A DNA stretch of 64,000 bases from Bacillota bacterium. GTDB taxonomy: Bacteria; Bacillota; Clostridia; Christensenellales; Aristaeellaceae. Below, one piece after another: positions 26,731-35,470 of the stretch; within the stretch, counting starts at the first letter, position 1; every line of letters begins with the position of its first letter. The position numbers were made by a program, and so were the translations under genes. The notes beneath the pieces were generated by a model. It saw only the letters and a program-made list of their open reading frames with translations, did not search any database and was not told where the DNA came from. The DNA is taken from positions 22,964-86,963 of the forward strand of contig JAEYCB010000062.1 in the NCBI GenBank assembly GCA_023404345.1. Direction: 5' to 3'.

Positions 26731-27981
26731 ATGGACTACAGGCATGTGATGGAAACCGACCCCGAACTTTTCAAGGCGATCACTGATGAGGTGCGGCGCC
26801 AGCGCGAGCACATTGAGCTGATCGCCTCGGAAAACTTTGTTTCACCCGCTGTGATGGAGGCCATGGGTTCGCCCCTTACCAACAAATACGCGGAGGGATA
26901 TCCTGCCAAGAGGTATTATGGCGGCTGCCAATACGTGGATGTAGCGGAAAACCTGGCTCGTGACCGTGCCAAGCTGCTCTTTGGCGCCGAGCATGCCAAT
27001 GTCCAGCCCCACAGCGGTGCACAGGCCAATACCGCTGTTTATTTTGCCATGCTCAATCCCGGTGATACGGTGCTTGGCATGAATTTGTCCCATGGCGGCC
27101 ATCTGACCCACGGCAGCCCTGTGAACATCAGCGGCAAGTATTTTCACTTTGTTCCCTATGGTGTGGATGAGGCTACTGGCCTTATTGACTATGACGCAGT
27201 GCGCGCCTTGGCGTTGGAGAACAAGCCCCGCATGATCGTGGCGGGTGCTTCGGCTTATCCTCGCGCCATCGACTTTGCCCGCCTGCGTGAGATCGCCGAC
27301 GAGGTAGGCGCACTTTTGATGGTGGATATGGCCCACATTGCTGGCCTGGTGGCTGCCGGCATGCACCAGAGTCCCGTGCCCTATGCCGATTTCGTTACCA
27401 CCACCACGCACAAGACCCTGCGCGGTCCGCGCGGCGGCCTGATCCTGTGCCGTGAGCAGTATGCCAAGGCCATCGACAAGGCCATTTTCCCCGGCACGCA
27501 GGGTGGTCCGCTCATGCACGTAATCGCCGCCAAGGCTGTGTGCTTCCTGGAGGCGCTTCGGCCCGAATTTAAGGCCTACCAGTGCCAGATTATTGCCAAT
27601 GCCAAGGCACTGGAAAACGCCTTCCGTCAAAACGGCATCCGCATGGTATCTGACGGTACGGACAATCATCTGATTTTGATGGATCTTACCGGCACCGGCC
27701 GCACCGGCAAGGAGATGGAAGCGCTGCTGGGTGAGTGCAACATCACCGTCAACAAAAACACCATTCCCGGTGAGCAGCTCAGTCCCATGATCACCAGCGG
27801 CGTGCGCGTGGGTACTCCTGCTGTGACCACCCGCGGCATGGTGGAAAGCGACATGGAGCTGGTGGCGGGCTTTATTCGCCGCGTGCTGGAGGGCGGCGAG
27901 GATGCCTGCCCCGGCGTGAAGGCCGATGTGCTTGAGATGATGAAGCGTTTCCCGCTGTACGAAGGGTTTCCAAATGAATGA
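26731..27981 (+). CDS. glyA: Serine hydroxymethyltransferase
   Basis: 416 residues, the normal family length. It interconverts serine and glycine with tetrahydrofolate and PLP, supplying one-carbon units. Characteristic segments are EHIELIASENFVSPAV, NKYAEGYPAKRYYGG, and the PLP-lysine motif TTTTHKTLRGPRGG (Lys228). It starts 32 bp after the SRP RNA and overlaps yraN by 8 bp (27974-27981), so the two genes are coupled. Confidence 0.97.
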   Translation: MDYRHVMETDPELFKAITDEVRRQREHIELIASENFVSPAVMEAMGSPLTNKYAEGYPAKRYYGGCQYVDVAENLARDRAKLLFGAEHANVQPHSGAQANTAVYFAMLNPGDTVLGMNLSHGGHLTHGSPVNISGKYFHFVPYGVDEATGLIDYDAVRALALENKPRMIVAGASAYPRAIDFARLREIADEVGALLMVDMAHIAGLVAAGMHQSPVPYADFVTTTTHKTLRGPRGGLILCREQYAKAIDKAIFPGTQGGPLMHVIAAKAVCFLEALRPEFKAYQCQIIANAKALENAFRQNGIRMVSDGTDNHLILMDLTGTGRTGKEMEALLGECNITVNKNTIPGEQLSPMITSGVRVGTPAVTTRGMVESDMELVAGFIRRVLEGGEDACPGVKADVLEMMKRFPLYEGFPNE

Positions 27982-28342
27982 TCACCTGCCTGCCTATGCC
28001 AAGGGCGTGCTGGGTGAGGCGGCCGTATGCGACCGCCTGACTGATGGGGGAATGGAACTGCTTGAGCGGCGGTTCCGTTCCCCTTTTGGCGAAATCGATT
28101 TGGTGATGCTTGAGGGCGATACGCTGGTTTTTGTGGAAGTGAAGCTGCGCACCCGTGGCGGTACGGAGGCTGCTCAAGCGGCCGTAACCCCGGCCAAGTG
28201 CCGCCGCCTGATAGAAACGGCTCGCTGCTATTTGGGCATGCATCCTGAGCACGAGGGCCGCTGCATACGTTTCGACGTGGTTACAGTGTCGGGAGAGGGC
28301 ATCCATCATATCCCCAATGCCTTTTCCGGCAGCGAGTGGTAG
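27974..28342 (+). CDS. YraN/UPF0102 endonuclease-like protein
   Basis: 122 residues with the restriction-endonuclease-like core of UPF0102: GEAAVCDRL at the start, GEIDLVMLEGDTLVFVEVKLR containing the D-ExK-like catalytic pattern, and a late IRFDVVTV strand. Proposed roles are in nucleic-acid processing, but the function is not established. It overlaps the 3' end of glyA. Confidence 0.93.
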   Translation: MNDHLPAYAKGVLGEAAVCDRLTDGGMELLERRFRSPFGEIDLVMLEGDTLVFVEVKLRTRGGTEAAQAAVTPAKCRRLIETARCYLGMHPEHEGRCIRFDVVTVSGEGIHHIPNAFSGSEW

Positions 28343-28345
28343 GCA

Positions 28346-28374
28346 TTGACACCCCTTGTGCAAAATGATATGAT
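28346..28374 (+). promoter_or_regulatory. Strong sigma-A promoter for the ribokinase-like gene
   Basis: TTGACA (28346-28351), 17-bp spacer, TATGAT (28369-28374), about 44 bp upstream of the ATG at 28418. Its position rules out an upstream start inside the same frame. Confidence 0.88.
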
Positions 28375-28417
28375 GCAGGTAGTCCGATCTGCAAACAGAA
28401 CTGAGGTGCCGTATTTA

Positions 28418-29302
28418 ATGAAGATTCTTAACTATGGTTCGATGAACATCGACAACGTCTATTCCGTTCAGCATATGGCAAAGCCGGGTGAAACCATCCT
28501 GGCTACGGGCCGCGGGGTGTTTTGCGGCGGCAAGGGCCTCAACCAGTCCATTGCCATCGCCAAGGCTGGCGGTCAGGTGTGCCATGCGGGTATCGTGGGC
28601 GAGGATGGCGACATGCTGCTGGACGCCCTGCAAGCTGCCGGCGTGGATACCACCTGTGTGCGCAAGGCCGCCGGCCCCAGCTCCCATACGGTGATTCAGG
28701 TGGATGCTGGAGGCCAGAACAGCATCATCGTTTTTGGCGGGGAAAATATGCGCCCCACCGAAGCGGATATTGACCGCATGCTGGAGGGCTTTGGTCCCGG
28801 TGACGCTGTCATCATGCAAAATGAGTTGTATAACTCTCCACTGATGATGCGTAAGGCTGCTCAAAAGGGCCTATGTGTTATCTTCAATCCTTCTCCTGTG
28901 AATGACGCGCTGGCCGATTACCCGCTGGAAAGTGTCAGCTGGTTTTTGCTTAATGAAATCGAGGGTGGCGCTCTCACCGGCCAAACAGACCCGCAGGCCA
29001 TTCTGGCGGGGATGAAGGAAAAGTACCCCAATGCTTCCGTGGTGCTGACCTTGGGTGCTGACGGTGCATATTGCCTGCACGACGGGCAAACCGTGTACCA
29101 GCCTGCTTTCCGCGTCAAAGCGGTGGATACGACTGCGGCGGGCGACACCTTTACGGGCTATTTCGTATCTGGTCTGGCGCAGGGTATGCCTATGGAACGC
29201 ATCATGAAGCGCGCCGCGCGTGCATCTTCCATCGCGGTGGGGCGCATGGGCGCAGCTGATTCCATCCCGCTGGTGGATGAGGTGAATGTAGCGGAAGATT
29301 GA
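28418..29302 (+). CDS. PfkB-family sugar kinase, ribokinase-like
   Basis: 294 residues. The N-terminal Gly-Gly substrate motif reads GVFCGGKGLNQSIAIAKAGG, and the C-terminal anion-hole and base motif reads DTTAAGDTFTGYF. Asn-Glu-Ile-Glu in the middle matches ribokinases. It phosphorylates ribose or a related sugar or nucleoside with ATP. The ATG at 28418 is used because the promoter lies upstream of it. Another member of the family could instead act on 5-deoxyribose-like sugars, but nothing here links it to the BMC locus 19 kb away. Confidence 0.9.
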   Translation: MKILNYGSMNIDNVYSVQHMAKPGETILATGRGVFCGGKGLNQSIAIAKAGGQVCHAGIVGEDGDMLLDALQAAGVDTTCVRKAAGPSSHTVIQVDAGGQNSIIVFGGENMRPTEADIDRMLEGFGPGDAVIMQNELYNSPLMMRKAAQKGLCVIFNPSPVNDALADYPLESVSWFLLNEIEGGALTGQTDPQAILAGMKEKYPNASVVLTLGADGAYCLHDGQTVYQPAFRVKAVDTTAAGDTFTGYFVSGLAQGMPMERIMKRAARASSIAVGRMGAADSIPLVDEVNVAED

Positions 29303-29325
29303 TGGTTGCAAATAATGAAAGGTTG

Positions 29326-29367
29326 ACACAGCCCCGGCACATCATATTCGGTGCGCCGGGGCTGTGT
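29326..29367 (+). terminator. Stem-loop after the ribokinase-like gene
   Basis: A perfect 13-bp stem (29326-29338 with 29355-29367) with a 16-nt loop. There is no T-tract (ATGTTATGC follows), so termination efficiency is uncertain. Confidence 0.55.
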
Positions 29368-29393
29368 ATGTTATGCAACAGGAGCATGGAAAC

Positions 29394-30073
29394 ATGTTTT
29401 CGTTTATTAAAAAGCTGAATGGACGCAGCCAGACGCTGCTGTATGCGTGCTTTTTTCTACAATGGAGCGCTAACACTGACTATGGGCTCTGCCATCCCTG
29501 ATCTCAAGGTATGGCCTCAGCGACAGGGGCGGCGGCTTGTTTTTGCCGGCCCATTCGGCAGACAATCTGATAGTGGACTTTGTCAGCGGCTTGGTACCGC
29601 TGTACCTGGATCAGCGAAAATCCGTCATGCTGCTGTCGGCGCTGGCATTCATGGTGTAACCCAGTGTGGCCGCTTTTAGCATTTGTCCTCACAGGGGTTG
29701 GCCGGGGAAACATATCCAACTTTGACAACAGAATGGTTAACATTTTCAGCGGTGGCAGTCCGGCAGCCGCCAATCTGCTGCACAGCTCCTTTGCTTTGGA
29801 CGCGATTCTGGCGCCGATGATCTTCGCGTAGCCACGTTGCTCTGGGCGGTGATCCTTGTGGAACGTCTGATCTGCGCGGTGCCAAGCACCAAAGTTTCGC
29901 CAAAGAAGCGGATGGCCGCGATTGTAGGCGCCCTCGGTGAACGCTTTGGATTCACCGGTGGCATGAATGCGATTTTTATCATAATAGCGCTGCCGGTGAT
30001 GTTTGCAACGCTCAACCGTACGGTTAAAATACGGTTGCCAGAGCAAAAGGCGCAGAATACTGCCCATATCTGA
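29394..30073 (+). pseudogene. Decayed MFS transporter gene
   Basis: An ATG at 29394 with AGGAG upstream opens a frame (MFSFIKKLNGRSQTLLYACFF) that shifts after about 20 codons. Recognisable major-facilitator pieces continue in other frames: FFYNGALTLTMGSAIPDLK, then VSGLVPLYLDQRKSVMLLSA ending at a stop near 29659, then GRGNISNFDNRMVNIFSGG and HSSFALDAILAPMIFA, and a C-terminal part near 29837-30073. The remaining 680 bp is also much shorter than the usual 1.2 kb, so there are internal deletions as well as at least three frameshifts or stops. The first part overlaps no other gene. Confidence 0.85.
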
Positions 30074-30081
30074 CACGTGTG

Positions 30082-30789
30082 TCAGGGTTCATCGCCCTCA
30101 GCCATTCGATACCCTACGCCCACCTCGGTAAAGATATACTTGGGTTGGGCTGGGGTTTTTTCAATTTTGCGGCGGATGTTGGCCATGTTGACTCGCAGGA
30201 TTTTGTTGTCGCCCTTTGAGCAGGGGCCCCAGAGCTCTTTCATGAGAAAGTCGTAGGTCAGCACACGCCCGGCGTATTTGCCCAGCAACGCCACGATGCG
30301 GTATTCCCCCTGAGTGAGCTGGGCATCCACGCCATCCACATAGACACGGTACTTGTTGTAGTCGATGGTTAGCCCTCCGGAGTGAAACTGACCGGTGCGG
30401 GCAATTTGGGCGTTTTGACTCATAGTCTGCGTGTGGCGGAGGGCCATGCGGATGCGCGCCAGCAACTCGGAGGCGCCAAAGGGCTTGGTGATGTAGTCAT
30501 CGGCGCCCAGGTCGATGGCTTCCACCTTATCCGATTCGTGTGTGCGGGCCGAGAGCACAATCACTGGCGTAGAAGTCCACTTGCGCACGGAACAGAGCAG
30601 GGTATTTCCGTCCATATCCGGCAGGCCCAAATCCAGCAGAATCAGATCCGGGCAGTGAGACGTGATCAGGGACAGCGCCTCTGCACCGGTGGAAGCCTCC
30701 ACCACCTCATACTTGTTGGCGGTGAGAATGGCCCTAAGCAGCTTGAGAATGCTTTTTTCATCCTCCACAACCAGCAGTTTGACCGGCAT
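30082..30789 (-). CDS. OmpR/KdpE-type response regulator
   Basis: 235 residues from the ATG at 30789 (GGAGAA upstream). The receiver domain has the acidic pocket VVEDE, phosphoacceptor Asp53 in LLDLGLPD, and Lys in ITKPF. The winged-helix output domain ends with KYIFTEVGVGYRM. It overlaps the sensor kinase gene by 32 bp. Closest to KdpE by overall pattern. It is transcribed away from the pyrophosphatase gene. Confidence 0.93.
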   Translation of the reverse strand: MPVKLLVVEDEKSILKLLRAILTANKYEVVEASTGAEALSLITSHCPDLILLDLGLPDMDGNTLLCSVRKWTSTPVIVLSARTHESDKVEAIDLGADDYITKPFGASELLARIRMALRHTQTMSQNAQIARTGQFHSGGLTIDYNKYRVYVDGVDAQLTQGEYRIVALLGKYAGRVLTYDFLMKELWGPCSKGDNKILRVNMANIRRKIEKTPAQPKYIFTEVGVGYRMAEGDEP

Positions 30790-31825
30790 ATTCGTTCTCC
30801 TTTTCCGGCAGCGTGAAGGAAACATTCGCGCCGCCCTGTTCATTGTTTGCAGCATACATTTCGCCGCCATGCGCCCGGACAATGCTCATGCACACCGAAA
30901 GACCGATGCCCATGTGCTTTTGAGCATCCGCGCTTTGACCGCTTTCGGGCATGGCCTGAAACAGGCGGGGCAGCCGTTCGCGGGGGATACCAGCGCCGTC
31001 GTCGGATACGGTAACCAGCACGTAGCGGCCGCTGCGCTCCGCACTCAGACGGATGCGCGTGGTGCGCTTGCCGTGATAGACGGCGTTTTCCAGCAGGTTG
31101 AGCACCACCTGCTCGATGAGCACAGCATCCATATCCGCCAGCAGAATGTCATCGCAGAGGTCCATGTCTACCTTGATGTTTGGGAAATGCTTCTGGAATT
31201 TGATGGCCGCCTCGGCCAACACATCCTCAACAACCTCGGTTTCCGTGTGCAAAGGGGTGGTTTCTCCCTGGATGCGGGTGATGGCAAGCTGATTTTCGAT
31301 CATGCGCAGCAGCCACTGGGCGTCAGCGTTAACGTCTGTCAGCAGCTCGCGCTGCTTTTCCGGCGGCAGAGCATTGTCCAGAATCGCACCTGTCGCGCCT
31401 ACAATGGAGGTCAGCGGCGTGCGCAGATCATGCGATACGGCCCGCAGCAGGTTGGCGCGCAGCTTTTCCCGCTCCGCGTCCAGACGGATCTGCTCCTGCT
31501 GCTTGATGCGCGCGGTGAGTACGCTTACAATGAGGGATACCGCCAACATGGTCAAAAACGTAAGCAGATATCCGGAAATCGTCAGATTAAAGGAAAAATA
31601 CGGATAGGTGAACATATAATTGACCAGCGGCACTGATACGATAGAGGCTCCTACGCTCCACAGGTAGCCATCGGTAAAGCGGGCAATCAGCAAAACCGCC
31701 AGAAGAAACAACATCTGGGCGTTGGCCGTGCCGCCAATCAGCCCGCCCAGCACCAGACTGCTGAGCGTGGCCGACAGAAGCAAAACCACTGTTATGCCCA
31801 GGTTCAGCCACAATCGTCTGGGCAT
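30758..31825 (-). CDS. KdpD-like sensor histidine kinase lacking the Usp/KdpD N-terminal domain
   Basis: 355 residues from the ATG at 31825 (AAAGGAGG upstream). The N-terminus carries about four membrane segments of the DUF4118 type (residues 8-105). It is followed by the H-box AVSHDLRTPLTSI with His132, N-box LLENAVYHG, and G-boxes DDGAGIPRE and GIGLSVC. The roughly 500-residue cytoplasmic Usp domains of full KdpD are absent. It probably senses a membrane-linked signal and phosphorylates the adjacent regulator. No kdpFABC genes lie nearby. Confidence 0.92.
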   Translation of the reverse strand: MPRRLWLNLGITVVLLLSATLSSLVLGGLIGGTANAQMLFLLAVLLIARFTDGYLWSVGASIVSVPLVNYMFTYPYFSFNLTISGYLLTFLTMLAVSLIVSVLTARIKQQEQIRLDAEREKLRANLLRAVSHDLRTPLTSIVGATGAILDNALPPEKQRELLTDVNADAQWLLRMIENQLAITRIQGETTPLHTETEVVEDVLAEAAIKFQKHFPNIKVDMDLCDDILLADMDAVLIEQVVLNLLENAVYHGKRTTRIRLSAERSGRYVLVTVSDDGAGIPRERLPRLFQAMPESGQSADAQKHMGIGLSVCMSIVRAHGGEMYAANNEQGGANVSFTLPEKENEYAGQTAGCGG

Positions 31826-31973
31826 GCCATCGCCTCCTTTGTTTCGCCAAATGCAATATCAACTCAGTATAAGTATAGCAGAAACAATACGATTTGCACA
31901 GCCGTGCATGGCGGCTTAGCGGCATTTTAGCAAACGCAGCCTTCGGATGAGCGGTTTCTTAGCGCACAGGGGG

Positions 31974-32003
31974 TTGTCATTACGCATTAAGCGGGCTTAC
32001 AAT
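31974..32003 (+). promoter_or_regulatory. Probable promoter of hppA
   Basis: TTGTCA (31974-31979), 18-bp spacer, TACAAT (31998-32003), about 70 bp before the pyrophosphatase start. The rest of the 246-bp gap up to the sensor gene shows nothing I recognise. Confidence 0.65.
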
Positions 32004-32071
32004 CGTTCCAATCGGCCTTTTTCATCCCGGCATACCGGGAATACAATGTAAAGAAGGAGCTGAAGCGGGCC

Positions 32072-34153
32072 ATGGAAGCCAATCTGTCCCTGATGTACGT
32101 CATTTCCCTGTTTTCTGTCCTGATTGCGTTCGCCTTTGCGGCATACCTGTTTTTATGGGTACGGCAGCAAAAGAGCACCAACGCGCGCATCAATGAGGTG
32201 GCAGCGCTCATCAAGGAGGGCGCGAACACCTTTATGCGCAAGGAATACCGCGTGTTGTCCATCTTTGCGGGCGTGGCGGCGGTAATCATCTTCCTGCTGC
32301 TGCCCTCGCCCATCTGGACGGGACATCCGGGCCGCAATCTCTCGATGGCGGCAGCTTATGTGGCAGGCACGACGCTGAGTGCCATCGCGGGCAAAATCGG
32401 CATTTTGGTTGCCACTAACGCCAACGCCCGTGCGGCAGAGGGCGCCCGGCAGGGTGTGCGCCCGGCATTTCTGATTGGTTTCCGCGGCGGCGCTGTGATG
32501 GGGCTGGCTGTGGTGGGCTTTAGCCTGCTGGGTGTGAGCGGTGTGCTTTGGCTTGCGGGCGACAGCAGCATTCTTTTGGGCTTCAGCTTTGGTGCAAGCT
32601 CGCTGGCTCTGTTTGCCAAGGCGGGCGGCGGTATCTTCACCAAGACCGCGGACGTAAGCGCAGATCTGACCGGCAAGGTGGAGCTGGGTATCCCGGAGGA
32701 TGACCCGCGCAACCCTGCCGTGATCGCTGATAACGTAGGCGATAACGTGGGCGACGTGGCCGGTATGGGTGCAGACCTGTTTGATTCCAACGTGGCGGCC
32801 ATGACTTCCGCGCTGGTGATCGCCCAGTCGCTGGGCGGGCAGGCGAATACGGCCATGGTGTTCTGCTATGCTGCGCTGGGACTGATCGCCTCCATCATCG
32901 GCATTGCTACCGCACGGATCGACAAGGGTGGCAGTCCTACCCGCGCGCTTAACGCTTCCACCTATGTGACCACTGGCCTGTTCATCATCCTTACGGCGCT
33001 TGCTACACTGATCTTCCGCGGCTTTACCTGGCAGATCTGGGGCGCGTCCACCGTAGGTCTTCTGGTAGGCGTGATCATCGGTATCACCACCGACTACTTC
33101 ACCGACGATTCCAAACCCATCGTGCAGCGTGTGGCCCACGCCTCGCGCTCAGGGTCGGCGTTCACTGTGCTCTCCGGCGTGTCTTACGGATTTGTGTCCG
33201 CTCTGCCAGCTATGGCGGGTATCGCGATTTCGGCACTTACGGCTTACCGCATCTGCGCACCGCTGGGCAGTGATTACGCTATGTTTGGCATTGCCATGGC
33301 TGCGGTGGGCATGCTGTCTATCGTGGGCATGATTATCTCCAACGATGCCTATGGCCCCATTGTAGACAATGCCCGCGGACTGGCAGAGATGGGCAGCCTG
33401 GGCGAGGAAGCCATCCGTGTGGCGGATGAGCTGGACAGCGCTGGAAATACCGTTAAGGCCGTGACCAAGGGCTTTGCCATCGGCGCTGCGGGACTGACGG
33501 TGATTTCCCTGTTGGGTGCATATCTCAGCGAAGTTAATGAGGCCCTGGCTGCGGCGGGCAAAGCGGTTATCACTGGCTTTGATATTATGAACCCGTCGGT
33601 ATTTTTCGGCGTGTTGATCGGTGCTGCCATCCCCGCAGTATTCTCGGCTATGCTGATGCTGGGCGTGGACAAAAACGCTCAGCGCATGGTGGCAGAAATC
33701 CACCGGCAATTCAATAGCATTCCCGGCTTGCGTGAAGGACGCGCGGGTGTGAAGCCGGAATATGACCGCTGCATCGACATCGCCACCTCCGGTGCGCTGA
33801 TGGAACTGATCCCGGCTGGTCTTGCATCCATCGCGGCCACGGTAGTGGTTGGCTTTGTGGGCGGGCCGCTGGCCATCGGCGGTTTTCTGCTGGGCAATAT
33901 CGTTAGCGGTTTGCTTCTGGCACTGTTTATGTCCAATGCAGGCGGTCTTTGGGATAACGCCAAAAAATACGTCGAGGCAGGCCACGAGGGTGGCAAGGGT
34001 TCCAAGGCGCATAAGGCCGCCGTGGTTGGAGACACCGTAGGCGATCCCTTTAAGGACACCGCCGGTCCCTCCATCAATACGCAGATTACGGTGGTATCGC
34101 TGGTGGCTTCGCTGATGAGCGGACTGTTTGCGGCCTGGTCGCTGCTGGGGTGA
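32072..34153 (+). CDS. hppA: Membrane-bound ion-pumping pyrophosphatase
   Basis: 693 residues with about sixteen membrane segments. It hydrolyses pyrophosphate and pumps H+ or Na+. The substrate-binding segment DVSADLTGKVELGIPEDDPR and the DNVGDNVGDVAGMGADLFDS motif are intact. At the position that separates K+-dependent (Ala) from K+-independent (Lys) types, the sequence reads GNTVKAVTKG with Lys462. This argues for K+ independence and, by family knowledge, proton pumping. It would conserve energy from biosynthetic pyrophosphate. It is a single gene with its own promoter. Confidence 0.95.
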   Translation: MEANLSLMYVISLFSVLIAFAFAAYLFLWVRQQKSTNARINEVAALIKEGANTFMRKEYRVLSIFAGVAAVIIFLLLPSPIWTGHPGRNLSMAAAYVAGTTLSAIAGKIGILVATNANARAAEGARQGVRPAFLIGFRGGAVMGLAVVGFSLLGVSGVLWLAGDSSILLGFSFGASSLALFAKAGGGIFTKTADVSADLTGKVELGIPEDDPRNPAVIADNVGDNVGDVAGMGADLFDSNVAAMTSALVIAQSLGGQANTAMVFCYAALGLIASIIGIATARIDKGGSPTRALNASTYVTTGLFIILTALATLIFRGFTWQIWGASTVGLLVGVIIGITTDYFTDDSKPIVQRVAHASRSGSAFTVLSGVSYGFVSALPAMAGIAISALTAYRICAPLGSDYAMFGIAMAAVGMLSIVGMIISNDAYGPIVDNARGLAEMGSLGEEAIRVADELDSAGNTVKAVTKGFAIGAAGLTVISLLGAYLSEVNEALAAAGKAVITGFDIMNPSVFFGVLIGAAIPAVFSAMLMLGVDKNAQRMVAEIHRQFNSIPGLREGRAGVKPEYDRCIDIATSGALMELIPAGLASIAATVVVGFVGGPLAIGGFLLGNIVSGLLLALFMSNAGGLWDNAKKYVEAGHEGGKGSKAHKAAVVGDTVGDPFKDTAGPSINTQITVVSLVASLMSGLFAAWSLLG

Positions 34154-34180
34154 TGCCGGTCACGCCGTGCAAAACGACAA

Positions 34181-34210
34181 TTGACGGTTTATTCCCTGAT
34201 TTGATAAAAT
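34181..34210 (+). promoter_or_regulatory. Promoter of the surface-protein gene
   Basis: TTGACG (34181-34186), 18-bp spacer, TAAAAT (34205-34210), about 45 bp before the ATG at 34255. Confidence 0.75.
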
Positions 34211-34254
34211 GATTCCAGATAATGAGGGTCTGAATCAAGGGGGGAAAAACCGTT

Positions 34255-35184
34255 ATGAGAAAGAAGCTGCTTTGTGCTCTTCTGGCGCTGTGCTTTGCGC
34301 TGATGTGCCAAACGGCCTTTGCGGTGGACTTTTCAGACGATGAATATGAGGAAATCGTGTTTAAAGCCATCGGAGGCGCGCGAGACAGCGAGGGCAAGCT
34401 GTGTGACAACCTATGGCTGGGAACTGTAGAGGCGCCCGGACTTGGAACGGCTTACCTTTATACCTTTGTGGACGTATACGAAGGAAAGACGCAGGGCTTT
34501 CTCTACCTGTACGGCGATACGGGCTATCTTGCGTATGCGGGCGTGCTGCCCCTTCGGCCCTGCAATGCGTGTATACTGCCTCAGGGAAACTGGACTATCC
34601 GCTTTCTGAATGGCGAACCGGCCTTGATGCTGAACGGCCTTGAGAAAGAGAAGATCGAAGGCGTAAAAATCAACAGTTTCCAGTTTTCCATTCCCGTTGT
34701 GGATCAGTATGGGGACCCTGTGGTGGGGGCAGTGTTTGACCTCAAAACTGTTACCTGGGGTGGAAACGATGAAATGAGCCTGGGTACGGTGACCACCGGA
34801 GCCGACGGCATACTGCACTTTCCAGGGACGTTGAAAGCGGATGGGGCCTACTGGTTTGAGCAGATTTCTGCGCCGAGTGGCTATGAACCCATGCGGGAAA
34901 AATTGGTTGCGCTGGAGATGGATTTGGACAAGGGCGCTATAAGCGCAATGACCAATACGGAGCATCCCAATGAGGTTCGTTTATCTCAGGTGACAAACCG
35001 CCGTCAGGGCGTAAAGCCCACGTCTACGCCTACTCCCACACCCACGCCCGGTACGCAACCTGCGTCCCGGCCGCCCCTCACGGGTGACAATACGCCGGTG
35101 TGGCTGTGGGGCACGCTGGCGCTGGTATGCGTCGTTGTAGCCGTCGGGCTGGTCCTGCGGCTGAGAAAGGGAGAAAAGAAATAG
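34255..35184 (+). CDS. Cell-surface SpaA/prealbumin-like-fold protein with LPXTG-like sorting tail
   Basis: 309 residues. The N-terminus is a signal peptide (KLLCALLALCFALMCQTAFA). A SpaA-type beta-sandwich occupies about residues 140-230 (DQYGDPVVGAVFDL, ending FEQISAPSGYEP). A Pro/Thr linker leads to PPLTGDN, a hydrophobic stretch and the basic end RLRKGEKK, a sortase-type sorting signal with Pro in place of Leu. The Lys that would form the usual SpaA isopeptide bond is not at its expected place. No sortase gene is nearby. Confidence 0.82.
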   Translation: MRKKLLCALLALCFALMCQTAFAVDFSDDEYEEIVFKAIGGARDSEGKLCDNLWLGTVEAPGLGTAYLYTFVDVYEGKTQGFLYLYGDTGYLAYAGVLPLRPCNACILPQGNWTIRFLNGEPALMLNGLEKEKIEGVKINSFQFSIPVVDQYGDPVVGAVFDLKTVTWGGNDEMSLGTVTTGADGILHFPGTLKADGAYWFEQISAPSGYEPMREKLVALEMDLDKGAISAMTNTEHPNEVRLSQVTNRRQGVKPTSTPTPTPTPGTQPASRPPLTGDNTPVWLWGTLALVCVVVAVGLVLRLRKGEKK

Positions 35185-35190
35185 GGAAAA

Positions 35191-35452
35191 GGGGCGGCCC
35201 GGCAGGGCCGCTCCTCAGACTGTCAAAAAATCCTTTTGGGAGGTTCGGAGGGCCGTAGCCCTCCGAGCTGCATTCCGAATCCAGCGACATGTGCGGTGGA
35301 TTCGGATGCCTTGCGTAGCAAGGTTTCCTTACGCCGTCCACCGCCCGGCGCAGCCGAAGGCGGAGTAGGCGGACGGCGCAAACCTGGCGAAAAAGATCGC
35401 CGCAGGCGAGCTTTTTCGATACACTGAGGGGCGGCCCGGCAGGGCCGCTCCT
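35191..35452. repeat. Multi-hairpin intergenic repeat element bounded by 25-bp direct repeats
   Basis: Two identical 25-bp copies of a hairpin (35191-35215 and 35428-35452) bracket 212 bp made almost entirely of further stems: 35245-35253/35258-35266 (9 bp), 35274-35283/35297-35306 (10 bp), 35309-35314/35318-35323 (6 bp), 35332-35339/35371-35378 with inner CCGCC/GGCGG, and 35388-35395/35411-35418 with inner TCGCC/GGCGA. The only open frames through it are short and on both strands, so it is best read as noncoding. It fills the 351-bp gap between the surface-protein gene and yicC. Confidence 0.8.
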
Positions 35453-35456
35453 TTTT
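35428..35456 (+). terminator. Terminator formed by the last hairpin of the repeat element
   Basis: Stem GCGGCCC/GGGCCGC with flanking G-C and G-T pairs is followed by five T (35452-35456). The first copy of the same hairpin at 35191 has no T-tract. Confidence 0.75.
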
Positions 35457-35470
35457 CCCTGTATGCATAC

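Noticed and set aside
28346..28417. An N-terminal extension of the ribokinase-like protein
   Set aside because: The region contains a near-consensus promoter, and the family start matches the ATG at 28418.
29323..29328. TTGACA as a possible -35 box before the MFS pseudogene
   Set aside because: No -10 box at 16-19 bp; the sequence is part of the hairpin arm after the ribokinase-like gene.
35236..35427. Short open frames on both strands inside the multi-hairpin element
   Set aside because: They result from palindromic GC-rich sequence and lack ribosome sites; the element is better read as noncoding.
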